Positions 19,877 through 28,884 of a stretch of DNA of 64,000 nucleotides are shown piece after piece. Source of the DNA: Saccharicrinis carchari. GTDB taxonomy: Bacteria > Bacteroidota > Bacteroidia > Bacteroidales > Marinilabiliaceae. The DNA lies in assembly GCF_900182605.1 (NCBI RefSeq), contig NZ_FXTB01000002.1, forward strand, positions 124,001 through 188,000. The letters run 5' to 3'. Below the pieces are notes generated by a model. It saw nothing but the letters and a program-made list of their open reading frames with translations. It had not been told where the DNA came from and did not search any database. The stretch's first letter is position 1, and each line of letters begins with the position of its first letter. The position numbers were made by a program, and so were the translations under genes.

Positions 19877-21025
19877 CTAAATATCACCATCTGATATGGC
19901 CCTGGATATTACGATTTTCTGTATCTCAGAAGTGCCTTCATAAATTTGCGTCAATTTAGCATCACGCATCAGGCGCTCCACATGATATTCTTTCACATAG
20001 CCATAACCACCATGTATCTGCACGGCCTCAGTAGTTACCTGCATGGCCATATCGGCGGTGAATTGCTTAGCCATGGCACTGGCAATGCCATAAGGAAGGC
20101 CTTGGTCTTTCAGCCAGGCCGCTTTTAAGCACAGAAAACGAGCCGCTTCAATTTGTGTGGCCATATCCGACAGCTTAAAGGCAATAGCCTGGTGCTTAAT
20201 AATTTCCTTTCCAAAGGTTTGGCGTTCTTTGGCGTATTTTACAGCTAATTCCCAGGCGCCTGAGGCTATGCCAAGAGCCTGAGAAGCAATCCCTATGCGC
20301 CCTCCTTCAAGGGATTTCATAGCAAGTTTGAAACCAAAGCCATCGTCACCTATACGGTTTTCTTTTGGGACTTTTACATCGGTAAACTGGACGGAATGGG
20401 TATCCGAGCTGCGCATTCCCATTTTATTCTCGTGCGGGCCTATGCTGATGCCCTCAGAATGGCGATCCACGATTAAGGCATTAATGCCACGGTGCCCTTT
20501 GCTGCGATCGGTTTGAGCAAAGAGTAAATAGGTGGAGGCCGTATTGCCATTTGTTATCCAGTTTTTAACGCCATTAACCAGGTAATGATCGCCCATGTCA
20601 ATGGCAGAAGTCTGCTGAGCGGTAGCATCCGACCCGGCACCGGGCTCGGATAGCAGGAATGCACCTGTTTGATCGCCACGGGCTAATGGTTTGAGATATT
20701 TTTCTTTTTGATCGTCTGTGCCATATTTTTCAATACCATAACACACCAGGGAATTGTTTACCGATATTATTACACCTACAGAGGAATCTACTTTGGAGAG
20801 TTCTTCTATGGCCAGTACATACGACACCGTATCCATACCGCTGCCATCATATTTGGGAGAAACCAGCATGCCCAGAAAACCCAGCTCGGCCAGGTTGCGG
20901 ATATGCTCAGTGGGATAAATCGCTTTTTCATCGCGTTCAATGACATCTTTGATAAGCTCCCGCTGAGCATAATCTCTGGCGGCCTGCTGAATCATCAATT
21001 GCTCTTCTGATAATTGGAAATTCAT
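19877..21025 (-). CDS. acyl-CoA dehydrogenase, short-chain type
   Basis: Oxidises an acyl-CoA to the trans-2-enoyl-CoA with FAD and passes electrons to ETF. Its 382 residues are the usual length. Visible are MNFQLSEEQLMIQQAARDYAQ, the FAD/substrate loop FLLSEPGAGSDATA, VNGVKNWITNG, the dimer FAD loop QIHGGYGYVKEYHVERLMRDAK, and the catalytic-base motif QIYEGTSEIQK, with Glu placed as in butyryl-CoA dehydrogenases. A short- or branched-chain substrate is suggested by the motif and by IcmF in the same operon. It lies 34 bases after the thiolase gene and 23 bases before etfB. Confidence 0.95.
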   Translation of the reverse strand: MNFQLSEEQLMIQQAARDYAQRELIKDVIERDEKAIYPTEHIRNLAELGFLGMLVSPKYDGSGMDTVSYVLAIEELSKVDSSVGVIISVNNSLVCYGIEKYGTDDQKEKYLKPLARGDQTGAFLLSEPGAGSDATAQQTSAIDMGDHYLVNGVKNWITNGNTASTYLLFAQTDRSKGHRGINALIVDRHSEGISIGPHENKMGMRSSDTHSVQFTDVKVPKENRIGDDGFGFKLAMKSLEGGRIGIASQALGIASGAWELAVKYAKERQTFGKEIIKHQAIAFKLSDMATQIEAARFLCLKAAWLKDQGLPYGIASAMAKQFTADMAMQVTTEAVQIHGGYGYVKEYHVERLMRDAKLTQIYEGTSEIQKIVISRAISDGDI

Positions 21026-21059
21026 ATTCGAGGATTTAGGGAGTTTTTATTATTGTTGA

Positions 21060-22298
21060 CTAGCCTGTTTTCTTAAATATCATGCAAACCACCGTTTTGT
21101 CATTGCCACCCATATTAATGGTCATGCCAAAGGGTTTTTCCCTGGGGATATGGATCTGTGCCTTACCGGCCTGATGGCTTAATTGCTCCCAGATGGTAAC
21201 GGTCTGATGGACTCCTGTGGCGCCTGTTGGATGCCCCCAACCTATTAATCCGCCTGTTGTATTAAAGGGGATTGACCCATGGCGGGCGGTATTGCCCCTC
21301 GCAACAAATTCAGCCCCTTTGCCCTTTTCGGCAAAACCAATGGCTTCAGTAGCAAGCAATCCGGTTATGGTGAAGCAATCGTGTGTTTCAACCGTGGCCA
21401 GTTGCTCCTTTTGGATCCCCGCCATCTTAAAAGCCTTCTGTACGGCTATTTTTGTTGTGGTCAGCTCATTGAGGTCAACAGGATCTTCCATAATGTTTTC
21501 TTCAAGCTGCGAAAAGCCCACCAATTCCACGGCTTCTGAAGCCGGGATTCCAACTTTTTTCAGCCCTTCTTCAGATACGATGGCTATTGCGGATGCTCCG
21601 TCAGACACCTTGGAGCAATCGGCATAGTTTAGGTGATCAACAAAACGCCGGCCGTTGGGAGGCATCATCCCCACTTTAAGCAGATCGGGATTTTTATTTT
21701 CAAATTCCTGGGCGGTTTCACATAAACGGGCGTTTTCAATACAGTTGGCATACCATTGAGCCATCCCTTTGCGGGTATAGTCCTCGCCATAGGTGCGGGC
21801 GTAACTGCCGGCACGGTCGCTAAACTCGCCCGGGAAAAAGTAGGCATGGCCATTTTTACGTTTTTTGTAATAACCCGCAAGTGCCAGGTGATCGGCGCCA
21901 TACATGGCCTTTACTGAGTTTTGAACTTCTACTCCAAGGGCTAAGACCACATCGGCAGTACCCGCCAAAATAGATTTGATCCCGGTTATCATGGCCAATC
22001 CGCCTGAAGCACAGGCACCTTCGACACGGATTGCTGGTTTATAACGCAGGTGTTTATCAATGGAAGGTATAAACGCGGCCAGATGGGCCTGGTTATTAAA
22101 GCGGGAGGCCATAAAATTACCTACCACGCTCTCGTCCACATTCTGCCCGCCCCCAATTTTCTTTAAGGTTGCCCGGCCGGCTTCCTGCATATAATATTCC
22201 GGGCCCGGGCGGTCTTTCCTGGGATTAAACTCTTTTCGCCCGGTACCCAGGGATATGGTATTGTAACCGGCTACCAGATATACTTTTTTTTGCATCAT
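21060..22298 (-). CDS. thiolase-family acyltransferase (SCP2-type)
   Basis: Probably the thiolytic step of beta-oxidation, cleaving a 3-ketoacyl-CoA to acetyl-CoA and a shortened acyl-CoA. The 412-residue protein has the nucleophile loop EGACASGGLAM near residue 93, VETHDCFTITG in place of the NEAF loop, and WGHPTGATGVHQ with the catalytic His. Near the C-terminus is MGGNDKTVVC, with a Cys placed where the second catalytic Cys lies. The HDCF signature groups it with SCP2/SCP-x-like thiolases rather than classical acetyl-CoA acetyltransferases. Its start overlaps the stop of the dehydrogenase gene upstream (ATGA-type), so translation is coupled. Chain-length specificity cannot be read from sequence. 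Confidence 0.9.
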   Translation of the reverse strand: MMQKKVYLVAGYNTISLGTGRKEFNPRKDRPGPEYYMQEAGRATLKKIGGGQNVDESVVGNFMASRFNNQAHLAAFIPSIDKHLRYKPAIRVEGACASGGLAMITGIKSILAGTADVVLALGVEVQNSVKAMYGADHLALAGYYKKRKNGHAYFFPGEFSDRAGSYARTYGEDYTRKGMAQWYANCIENARLCETAQEFENKNPDLLKVGMMPPNGRRFVDHLNYADCSKVSDGASAIAIVSEEGLKKVGIPASEAVELVGFSQLEENIMEDPVDLNELTTTKIAVQKAFKMAGIQKEQLATVETHDCFTITGLLATEAIGFAEKGKGAEFVARGNTARHGSIPFNTTGGLIGWGHPTGATGVHQTVTIWEQLSHQAGKAQIHIPREKPFGMTINMGGNDKTVVCMIFKKTG

Positions 22299-23632
22299 GG
22301 GATTTTGATATAATCGTTAACCGGACCATATAAATGGAAAAACCCATTGATCATGACCGTATTTACATGTTCTGTAGTGCCAGTTACACCTGTGGTGCAT
22401 AATTTTTCCCCGATTTCTTTCATGGCCGCCATATAGCTTTGGGCCAGTTCGGCTCCCATGCTTTTTTCGTGCATAAGGTGGCTAAAGAATTCGCTAAGAT
22501 GTTGTTGTGCTTCTTTTGACTGGCTTAGCTGCTTCCAGTTGTAACCTTCTGTTTGTATGGCTAATAAATCTAACGCCTTAGCATTGATTGGCTCCAGGTC
22601 AAGGTATTTTCCGCTTTCCAGGTCGAAGATGGCAACAGCCGCTCCTGTGTCATACCTGAAAATCCCGTCCTTCTGCGAACCATCATTATTCTGGCCGCCT
22701 TTGATGCCCTTCTTCAACAGCTCGTTAAGTAAAGGCGAATAAAGCTTTTCATCCAGATGATTGCTCATTACCTTCATGATAAAAGTGCAAACGTCGATAC
22801 CAACATAGTCGATTAACTGAAAAATCCCCATTGGCCGGATTAATAGTTTCCGGCTCACCCAATCCACGGTGGCCAAGGCTTCTGCGGCACTCATCGTATC
22901 TTTTAGCCGAATGTATTGTTGTTCGGCATAAAGGATGTCGCGCATAAAGAAACCATTACCAATAAATCCGGCAACATCATTGGATGGAACAATGGTTTTT
23001 CCCATTTCTTTAGCAAATCCGTAAACTAATTTGCGCAATTCAGGATTTCCACCCTTCACTTCTATTACTTCTATTAATTTCTGAACAGCAGGAGGATTGT
23101 AAAAATGGCAACCAATTATCTGGCCATTCAGGCCGGCTTTCTGGTTGAGGATATAAATTGGAATGGAGCTGGTATTGCTTAAAAAGAAGGGTTGATTCGG
23201 ATTATTGCCCGCTATCTGTTTTAACACATTAGATTTAATGTTTTCGTCTTCGACGATAGCTTCAAAGATAAGGCCTGACTGATAAGCAGATTCAATATTA
23301 ACAGAGGGTTTTACCAGCGCGAGGGCCTCGAACACAAAGGTGTCGATGATGTCCTTATTGTCAATTAGATGAGGCCTGTTGTAATACATCTTGCGCAGCC
23401 ATATAATGTTTTTTTCGGCCCACTTTAGCACTTGTTTTTTTAAGTATATATGTAAACCGTCCAGCCTTTCGTAGCTGGTATCGATGGCATGAATTACAAA
23501 AGTCTGCCCTAAATAGTCGGGGTGGTGCATCATACGGGCCGAATGCAGTACATTAAGGAGCAAAATACCGCTTCCCATTTTGCCGGCGGCTCCAAGGACA
23601 CTGATGTTTTTGTATCTGTCTAATGTATTCAT
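22295..23632 (-). CDS. 3-hydroxyacyl-CoA dehydrogenase
   Basis: NAD-dependent oxidation of 3-hydroxyacyl-CoA to 3-ketoacyl-CoA. The Rossmann motif at the start is SVLGAAGKMGSGI. The catalytic signature GCHFYNPPAVQKLIEVI holds the active-site His, and the second helical domain includes DVAGFIGNGFFMRDI and PMGIFQLIDYVGID. At 445 residues it is about 160 longer than the minimal enzyme, and the extra C-terminal helical part has no motif I can name. It lies 18 bases after the enoyl-CoA hydratase gene and overlaps the thiolase start by 4 bases. Confidence 0.93.
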   Translation of the reverse strand: MNTLDRYKNISVLGAAGKMGSGILLLNVLHSARMMHHPDYLGQTFVIHAIDTSYERLDGLHIYLKKQVLKWAEKNIIWLRKMYYNRPHLIDNKDIIDTFVFEALALVKPSVNIESAYQSGLIFEAIVEDENIKSNVLKQIAGNNPNQPFFLSNTSSIPIYILNQKAGLNGQIIGCHFYNPPAVQKLIEVIEVKGGNPELRKLVYGFAKEMGKTIVPSNDVAGFIGNGFFMRDILYAEQQYIRLKDTMSAAEALATVDWVSRKLLIRPMGIFQLIDYVGIDVCTFIMKVMSNHLDEKLYSPLLNELLKKGIKGGQNNDGSQKDGIFRYDTGAAVAIFDLESGKYLDLEPINAKALDLLAIQTEGYNWKQLSQSKEAQQHLSEFFSHLMHEKSMGAELAQSYMAAMKEIGEKLCTTGVTGTTEHVNTVMINGFFHLYGPVNDYIKIP

Positions 23633-23650
23633 GAAGAATAAATTAATAAA

Positions 23651-24412
23651 TTACCATTTGGCTTGCCTTTTCTCAAGAAAGGCTAACATGCCCTCCTTCG
23701 CTTCGGTGTTGAATAAACTCCCGAAAACCGTATTTTCCTTTTTTATGCCTGCGTCAATTCCATGATGTAAGCCTTCCTGTACCACCCCCTTCAAGGCTTT
23801 GCAGGCCGATGGCCCTTTAGTGGCAATAAGATCTGCTATTTTCATGGTTTCGTTCATTAGTTCATCGTCAGGAACGATCTGTTGAACCAGGCCCATTCGT
23901 TGGGCATCGTAAGCATCAAACATGTGAGCTGTAAATAAATAGAAGCGCGCATTGTTAGCTCCTATAGCTCTTACCAATCGTTGTGTGCCGGCAAATCCCG
24001 GTATAAGGCCAAGGTTTACTTCGGGCGCACTGAATTTGGCTTTATCAGAAGCTACCAGGAAATCACAGGCTAATGCGGTTTCCAAACCTCCCCCGAGTGC
24101 AAATCCATTGATGGCCCCAATAAAGGGAATAGTCATATTTTCTATGCGCCGGAAAGTGTCCTGACCTGTTTTGGAGAATTCTTTGGCTTCTTTTTCTGTT
24201 TTACCTTTCATCTCGGCAATATCAGCACCGGCTATAAAGGCTTTTCCTTTACCTGTTAGTACAACCACTCTGATGTGATCGGATTTTTCGATTTTGTTTA
24301 ACAAGGCATTGAGTTCCGCGAAGACTTCACTATTAAGTGCGTTGAGGGCATGAGATCTTGAGAATGTAATAATGGCGGTGCTGTTGTTTTCAAAATAAGT
24401 CAGGTGTTGCAT
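23651..24412 (-). CDS. enoyl-CoA hydratase/isomerase family protein
   Basis: Hydrates trans-2-enoyl-CoA to 3-hydroxyacyl-CoA (crotonase fold, 253 residues). Characteristic segments are GKAFIAGADIAEM (oxyanion-hole loop), NGFALGGGLETALACDF with the first catalytic Glu, and APEVNLGLIPGFAGTQRL with the second. Both glutamates are in hydratase positions, favouring a hydratase. It is the first gene of the nine-gene beta-oxidation operon that runs to icmF. No convincing promoter box could be placed in the upstream 150 bases. Confidence 0.94.
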   Translation of the reverse strand: MQHLTYFENNSTAIITFSRSHALNALNSEVFAELNALLNKIEKSDHIRVVVLTGKGKAFIAGADIAEMKGKTEKEAKEFSKTGQDTFRRIENMTIPFIGAINGFALGGGLETALACDFLVASDKAKFSAPEVNLGLIPGFAGTQRLVRAIGANNARFYLFTAHMFDAYDAQRMGLVQQIVPDDELMNETMKIADLIATKGPSACKALKGVVQEGLHHGIDAGIKKENTVFGSLFNTEAKEGMLAFLEKRQAKW

Positions 24413-25480
24413 TGTTTTTTCTTTTGTGTGTTATTAAATATAGGTAAAATAGATAAAGACCGCAAACTCTCAAAAGAAATACCTTTCCAATTCGCACATT
24501 AAAAATTCCAGACTTAGATGGGGTTGCGGCACTGGTTTCCGGGATGCCCTGAAAATTCAACGATTTTAGCTGCATATCCTCGCTTAATTCTTGTATTACA
24601 GTGGCTTGTTGTGATATCCTTTCCGCTTTTTCTTACATGTAATTGTTATTTAAAAAATAAGTTAAGGTTAAGAAAAACGAAAAAAAGGGTTGACCAGAAA
24701 CTACATTGGTAAGGGAGCAAAGTTGTAAGGCTTTTACATTGTGAAAGTAAACGTTGATTTGGACAGTGCAATAGAGTATTTACATGCGCAAAAAGGCAAA
24801 AGTACTTTAGTTTCGAGTTTCTCAGAATGAAACGGTCCGATGAGTTTGGCACGACACATACTTGCTACATGCGCATAAAAAAAGCAAGGCGAATCCGCCT
24901 TGCTTTTCTTCAAACTGTATAAAATTAACGGTGACTTTAGGCTTAAAAATATTACAATTATAGATAGTTTAAATTTCTTCAGCTATAACTTTGAGCGACT
25001 CTCATTATCACAGTGGAATTTATTTATGCTTTAAATGATAATTTGATTAAACCCTCGTACATTATTCGAATCAAGAGTTAAATTGTTAAAGTAATAATAG
25101 CCGCAGCATGCGAACTGTATGCGTGAATTATTAAATCTTTGGTAGGTCTGACTTTGCTGGCTTTTATAATATCAGCGTTCTCAATCGGCCTGTGGAATAT
25201 TGCTTCCAGAGGCTGTTGAACCCGCATACTGCGGTTGAAAACAATTCATTAGCAGCCTTTATTCTTTGCTTGATTTAGTCGGCGATCCCGGTTGCAACCT
25301 TCTCCGAGCGTTTGCCCGAACAGGTTATTATGGGTATGGTATCCATCGGGCACTGGCTCAAACAACAGACCTCTGGCCGATTTGCCGTTACAAGTATTTC
25401 TACCATTCCGTTATAATCAGCGCTCATTATGCTTTTTGCTCCGCGGTAGGCATCTCACTAATAATTTACCACAGAAATGC
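24413..25480. other. 1-kb intergenic stretch, no convincing gene
   Basis: Between the beta-oxidation operon and lolA. Open frames of 60-110 codons exist here but have low-complexity or non-protein-like content. The stretch holds a strong terminator hairpin (24879-24908) and, at 25140-25470, a less AT-rich segment with several inverted repeats: CCTGTGGAA/TTCCAGAGG at 25189-25212 with one mismatch, GGCTG/CAGCC bracketing 25211-25257, and the perfect palindrome GGTTGCAACC at 25290-25299. On the minus strand this segment also holds short open frames of about 40-50 codons. It could be a decayed element or a structured RNA. I cannot choose between them. Confidence 0.5.
24879..24908. terminator. strong intrinsic terminator, usable on both strands
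   Basis: A perfect 12-bp stem AAAAGCAAGGCG / CGCCTTGCTTTT with the 4-base loop AATC. On the minus strand the stem is followed by seven U; on the plus strand by UUUUCUU. The nearest minus-strand gene ending before it is lolA, 570 bases away, so it may end a non-coding transcript from the region to its right. Confidence 0.75.
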
Positions 25481-26119
25481 CTATCTCATGTCAATCACAT
25501 CCACTTCGGGGTGGGCATTTGGGTCAAAAACAAACATGTTATCATCCATAGCGATGTTGGGTACCAACTCTTTTATTGCAATAGTATAATTATTGCCATC
25601 TTTGCTCACCTGCTTTATTTGGTGTAATTGCATATCGTCCTTTTTAACCTCCAGATTAATGCGCGAATACGGTTTGTCGCGTTTAATGGGAAACAAGTCT
25701 ATAGAATGTACGGCTACACCGTTACTGACTTTTTCGCCCATATAGGCATATTTAAATCCGGATTGATAAATGGTAAAAATGGTAGCCGGGTTGAGTGAAT
25801 CTTCGTCGTCAGGATCCGGTTCGTCCACATTAACCTCTTCTACATCAATCATATGTGTCCATAGTGTTTTCCCATCGAAATAGGTGTCCACATCCATTAA
25901 ATGGGCTTTGTATTTGTCGCCTTTAATAGCGATGGTTCCCTGGTACTCCTCCTTTATATCCTCTTGCAGGTTTTCGAGACTAAACGAAAAATCGGCTTTT
26001 ATGGTGGTATACGTTTTAGTTTTGGCCGTTACCTTATCTAATATTTCTTTGGCTTTCTCGGAATTTTGGGCAAATGCAAAACCCGGTATCAGGCACAGTA
26101 ATACAAGTAATTTCTTCAT
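25481..26119 (-). CDS. lolA: outer-membrane lipoprotein carrier LolA-like protein
   Basis: A periplasmic carrier of the LolA fold, 212 residues, thought to move lipoproteins from the inner to the outer membrane. It begins with a signal peptide (MKKLLVLLCLIPGFAFAQ). The typical opening AKEILDKVTAKTKTYTTIKADFSFSLEN, the strand GTIAIKGDKYKAHL and YFDGKTLWTHMID match Bacteroidota LolA relatives. An acidic insert VNVDEPDPDDEDSLNP is also usual in this group. It lies 98 bases downstream of ftsK, an arrangement common in Bacteroidota, so both may share a transcript. Confidence 0.88.
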   Translation of the reverse strand: MKKLLVLLCLIPGFAFAQNSEKAKEILDKVTAKTKTYTTIKADFSFSLENLQEDIKEEYQGTIAIKGDKYKAHLMDVDTYFDGKTLWTHMIDVEEVNVDEPDPDDEDSLNPATIFTIYQSGFKYAYMGEKVSNGVAVHSIDLFPIKRDKPYSRINLEVKKDDMQLHQIKQVSKDGNNYTIAIKELVPNIAMDDNMFVFDPNAHPEVDVIDMR

Positions 26120-26217
26120 TATTTATTAATTAGTTAAAACTATATTATAAAGTATGCTGATGCTGTTTTCAAAAACAGTACCAAAAAAAGCTTATATCCA
26201 TTTATATGGTAAAATCA

Positions 26218-28668
26218 TCATTGCAATCCTTTAAGCAGGTGTTGCAGCGATACTTCGTCAGGAATTAACACCTGACGGGCTTTGCTGCCCTCAAAGGGGC
26301 CTACCACACCAGCTACTTCCAGCTGATCTATGATTCGTCCGGCACGGTTGTAGCCTATCGAGAATCGGCGCTGAATTAACGAGGTGGAACCGCTTTGATT
26401 GGCTACAACCACTTGAGCCGCTTCTTCAAAAAAGGCATCCTTGTTGCTCATATCTACTTCGCCGGCTTCACTGCTTGAGGTGTCGCCAATGTACTCGGGC
26501 AACAAAAAGGCACTGGGATAACCTTTTTGCGACCCAATAAAATCGTTTATCTGTTCTACTTCCGGGGTGTCTACAAAAGCGCACTGTACACGTACCAAAT
26601 CACTACCTTGGGTAATCAACATATCGCCTCGTCCAATGAGTTGGTTGGCACCGGGCGAGTCAAGTATGGTACGTGAGTCGATCATAGAAGCTACTTTAAA
26701 CGCCACCCTGGTGGGGAAGTTGGCTTTTATTACACCGGTAATGATGTTGGTGCTGGGGCGTTGTGTTGCAACAATCATGTGTATTCCAACGGCACGTGCC
26801 AACTGCGCAATACGGGCTATGGGCATCTCCACCTCCTTGCCTGCGGTCATAATAAGGTCGGCAAACTCATCGATGATCACTATAATGTAGGGTAAAAAAC
26901 GATGTCCTTTTTCCGGGTTAAGCGAGCGTTTCACAAATTTGTGGTTGTATTCTTTTACATTACGGGCATGTGCTTTTTTCAGCAGGTCGTAACGTGCATC
27001 CATTTCAATGGTGAGTGAATTGAGTGTGGTTACCACTTTGGCCACATCAGTTATAATGGCTTCATCCTCCTCATCGGGCAACTTGGCCAAAAAGTGACGT
27101 TCTATTTTGCTGTAAATATTTAGCTCTACCTTTTTAGGATCTACCAGTACAAATTTTATCTGTGAGGGATGTTTTTTGTACAGCAAAGAAGTTATTATAG
27201 CATTTAGCCCTACTGATTTACCCTGCCCCGTAGCTCCGGCCACCAGCATATGCGGTGCTTTAGCCAAATCGATGACAAAGGTTTCGTTGGCAATGGTTTT
27301 GCCCAGTGCAATGGGGAGTTCGAATTTAGTGGTCTGGAATTTTTTTGATGAGATTATTGTTTTCATCGACACTATTTCGGGCTCGCTATTGGGCACCTCT
27401 ATACCTATGGTGCCTTTGCCAGGCATGGGAGCAATGATACGTATTCCCAATGCAGCAAGTGAGAGGGCAATATCATCTTCCAGATTTTTAATTTTAGAGA
27501 TGCGTACGCCGGGTGCAGGCACTATTTCGTACAAAGTAACAGTGGGGCCAACAGTGGCCTTGATGCTTTTTATCTCAATTTTATAATCGTTGAGGGTATT
27601 TACAATCTTATCCTTGTTAGAGTTCAGCTCTTCGTCAGTAACGGGTTCGTTGCCCATGTGGTGATCCTCCAGTAAATCAATCGACGGCAACTGGTAGGAT
27701 GAAAGGTCGAGCGTTGGGTCATAATCGCCCAAGGGTCTGTTGTCCTTGACCTCGAACCCTTCGTCATCTTCTTGGTTTTTTTCTATGATAAATTCTCCGT
27801 CGTCCTCGCTTGCCATTGCATCCGGGTTTGGTGTAGCGTCCATTTCAATGGGGCCCTTATCTTTTAAAGTAGTAGGCGCTGTTGCAGCAGTGGGTGCTTC
27901 CACTTCCAGTTCCAGGCTTTTTTCTACTTTGACTTCTTCTTTTATCGCCACTTCGCTTTCCCATTGTGCTTCCTTAACTTGTGTATCCGGTGTAACTTCG
28001 TTAGTTAAAACTGTTTGCTTTTGTTGGGATGTTTTGGTTTTATCGCTTTTGGCCATAAACGGCTTTTTAATAAGTGGGATAAAGCCATCAAAAGTAAAAG
28101 TGAGATAGGTGATTAAAGTAAAAAATAAAAACAAAACAACACCTACGTTTCCTATCGCCGAAATGAGCCATGTGCTTGTAAAGTAACCCATTTGGCCACC
28201 CAGCAATATATAATGATCGTTAACGGCGTTGATAAAAATATAGCCCAAAAAAATAGATGTCCATACAGCAATAAAAAAACTATGCAAAAGAGTTTTTCGT
28301 AGCGGGAGTAAAGTGACTTTTAATAACCTAAAGGCAAGTACCATTAGCACCAGTACAATGGTTAAAGCCGCAACGCCAATGCCCGAATTAATAAACAAAT
28401 CGGCAAAATAGGCGCCCAGCTTGCCTGTTCGGTTTTGTACGTTAATGTCGGAATTAAATATAAATTCAAAAAAATTGATATTAAACTGACTATGATCGGC
28501 CCCACCAGTAAAGATAAACGAAACAAAGGCTACCAATAAAAATATGGAATAAGCGATTAAAAATAGTCCAAAGAAGAACCGTACTTTAAAATCGTTCATT
28601 TTGTTTCGGAATTCCGAAATCAGCTGGCGTTTAGTTTTAGTTTTAGGTCGTTTTGTTTTTACTCCCAT
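26218..28668 (-). CDS. ftsK: DNA translocase FtsK/SpoIIIE
   Basis: Septal DNA motor that clears and orients chromosome ends during cell division. I choose the ATG at 28668 (MGVKTKRPKTKTKRQ); a TTG at 28689 would add seven residues. Four N-terminal membrane helices (FFGLFLIAYSIFLLVAFVSF, GVAALTIVLVLMVLAF, IAVWTSIFLGYIFI, VGVVLFLFFTLITYLTF) are followed by an acidic linker of about 100 residues. Then comes the motor with Walker A GATGQGKSVGLNAI, LVDPKKVELNIY and Walker B IVIIDEFADLIM. The last 65 residues are the winged-helix gamma domain (LIQRRFSIGYNRAGRIIDQLE) that reads KOPS sites. A TAATTTTG -7 box lies 38 bases upstream. Confidence 0.97.
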   Translation of the reverse strand: MGVKTKRPKTKTKRQLISEFRNKMNDFKVRFFFGLFLIAYSIFLLVAFVSFIFTGGADHSQFNINFFEFIFNSDINVQNRTGKLGAYFADLFINSGIGVAALTIVLVLMVLAFRLLKVTLLPLRKTLLHSFFIAVWTSIFLGYIFINAVNDHYILLGGQMGYFTSTWLISAIGNVGVVLFLFFTLITYLTFTFDGFIPLIKKPFMAKSDKTKTSQQKQTVLTNEVTPDTQVKEAQWESEVAIKEEVKVEKSLELEVEAPTAATAPTTLKDKGPIEMDATPNPDAMASEDDGEFIIEKNQEDDEGFEVKDNRPLGDYDPTLDLSSYQLPSIDLLEDHHMGNEPVTDEELNSNKDKIVNTLNDYKIEIKSIKATVGPTVTLYEIVPAPGVRISKIKNLEDDIALSLAALGIRIIAPMPGKGTIGIEVPNSEPEIVSMKTIISSKKFQTTKFELPIALGKTIANETFVIDLAKAPHMLVAGATGQGKSVGLNAIITSLLYKKHPSQIKFVLVDPKKVELNIYSKIERHFLAKLPDEEDEAIITDVAKVVTTLNSLTIEMDARYDLLKKAHARNVKEYNHKFVKRSLNPEKGHRFLPYIIVIIDEFADLIMTAGKEVEMPIARIAQLARAVGIHMIVATQRPSTNIITGVIKANFPTRVAFKVASMIDSRTILDSPGANQLIGRGDMLITQGSDLVRVQCAFVDTPEVEQINDFIGSQKGYPSAFLLPEYIGDTSSSEAGEVDMSNKDAFFEEAAQVVVANQSGSTSLIQRRFSIGYNRAGRIIDQLEVAGVVGPFEGSKARQVLIPDEVSLQHLLKGLQ

Positions 28669-28705
28669 TTTTAATTTTGTTAATGACAAGGCGTTTGAAT
28701 GAATG

Positions 28706-28713
28706 CAAAATTA
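28706..28713 (-). promoter_or_regulatory. TAnnTTTG -7 box upstream of ftsK
   Basis: Minus-strand TAATTTTG, 38 bases before the chosen ftsK start. No clear -33 TTTG is seen at the expected distance. Confidence 0.4.
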
Positions 28714-28884
28714 GTAAATGTAGTGGCCATTTTAATGCTTAAAGCCAATTCTTTTATAACGATTTTACATGCGGTGTAGTATAAAGAGAAGGGGCAGAAG
28801 CGAATAGTCTTTGCAATAAACAGCCAGATGCGGCATAGGCTCGTTTGAGAACAGACCTTGCTTAATATGGCGAATAAAAAGGAA

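Noticed and set aside
24518-24712. 64-codon frame in the intergenic region after the enoyl-CoA hydratase gene
   Set aside because: A short frame with no motif, starting in AT-rich sequence and without a promoter box.
25266-25627. Two overlapping open frames of 107 and 111 codons on the plus strand
   Set aside because: Their 3' parts are antisense to lolA and their 5' parts come from the inverted-repeat segment. Neither has signal, domain or promoter support.
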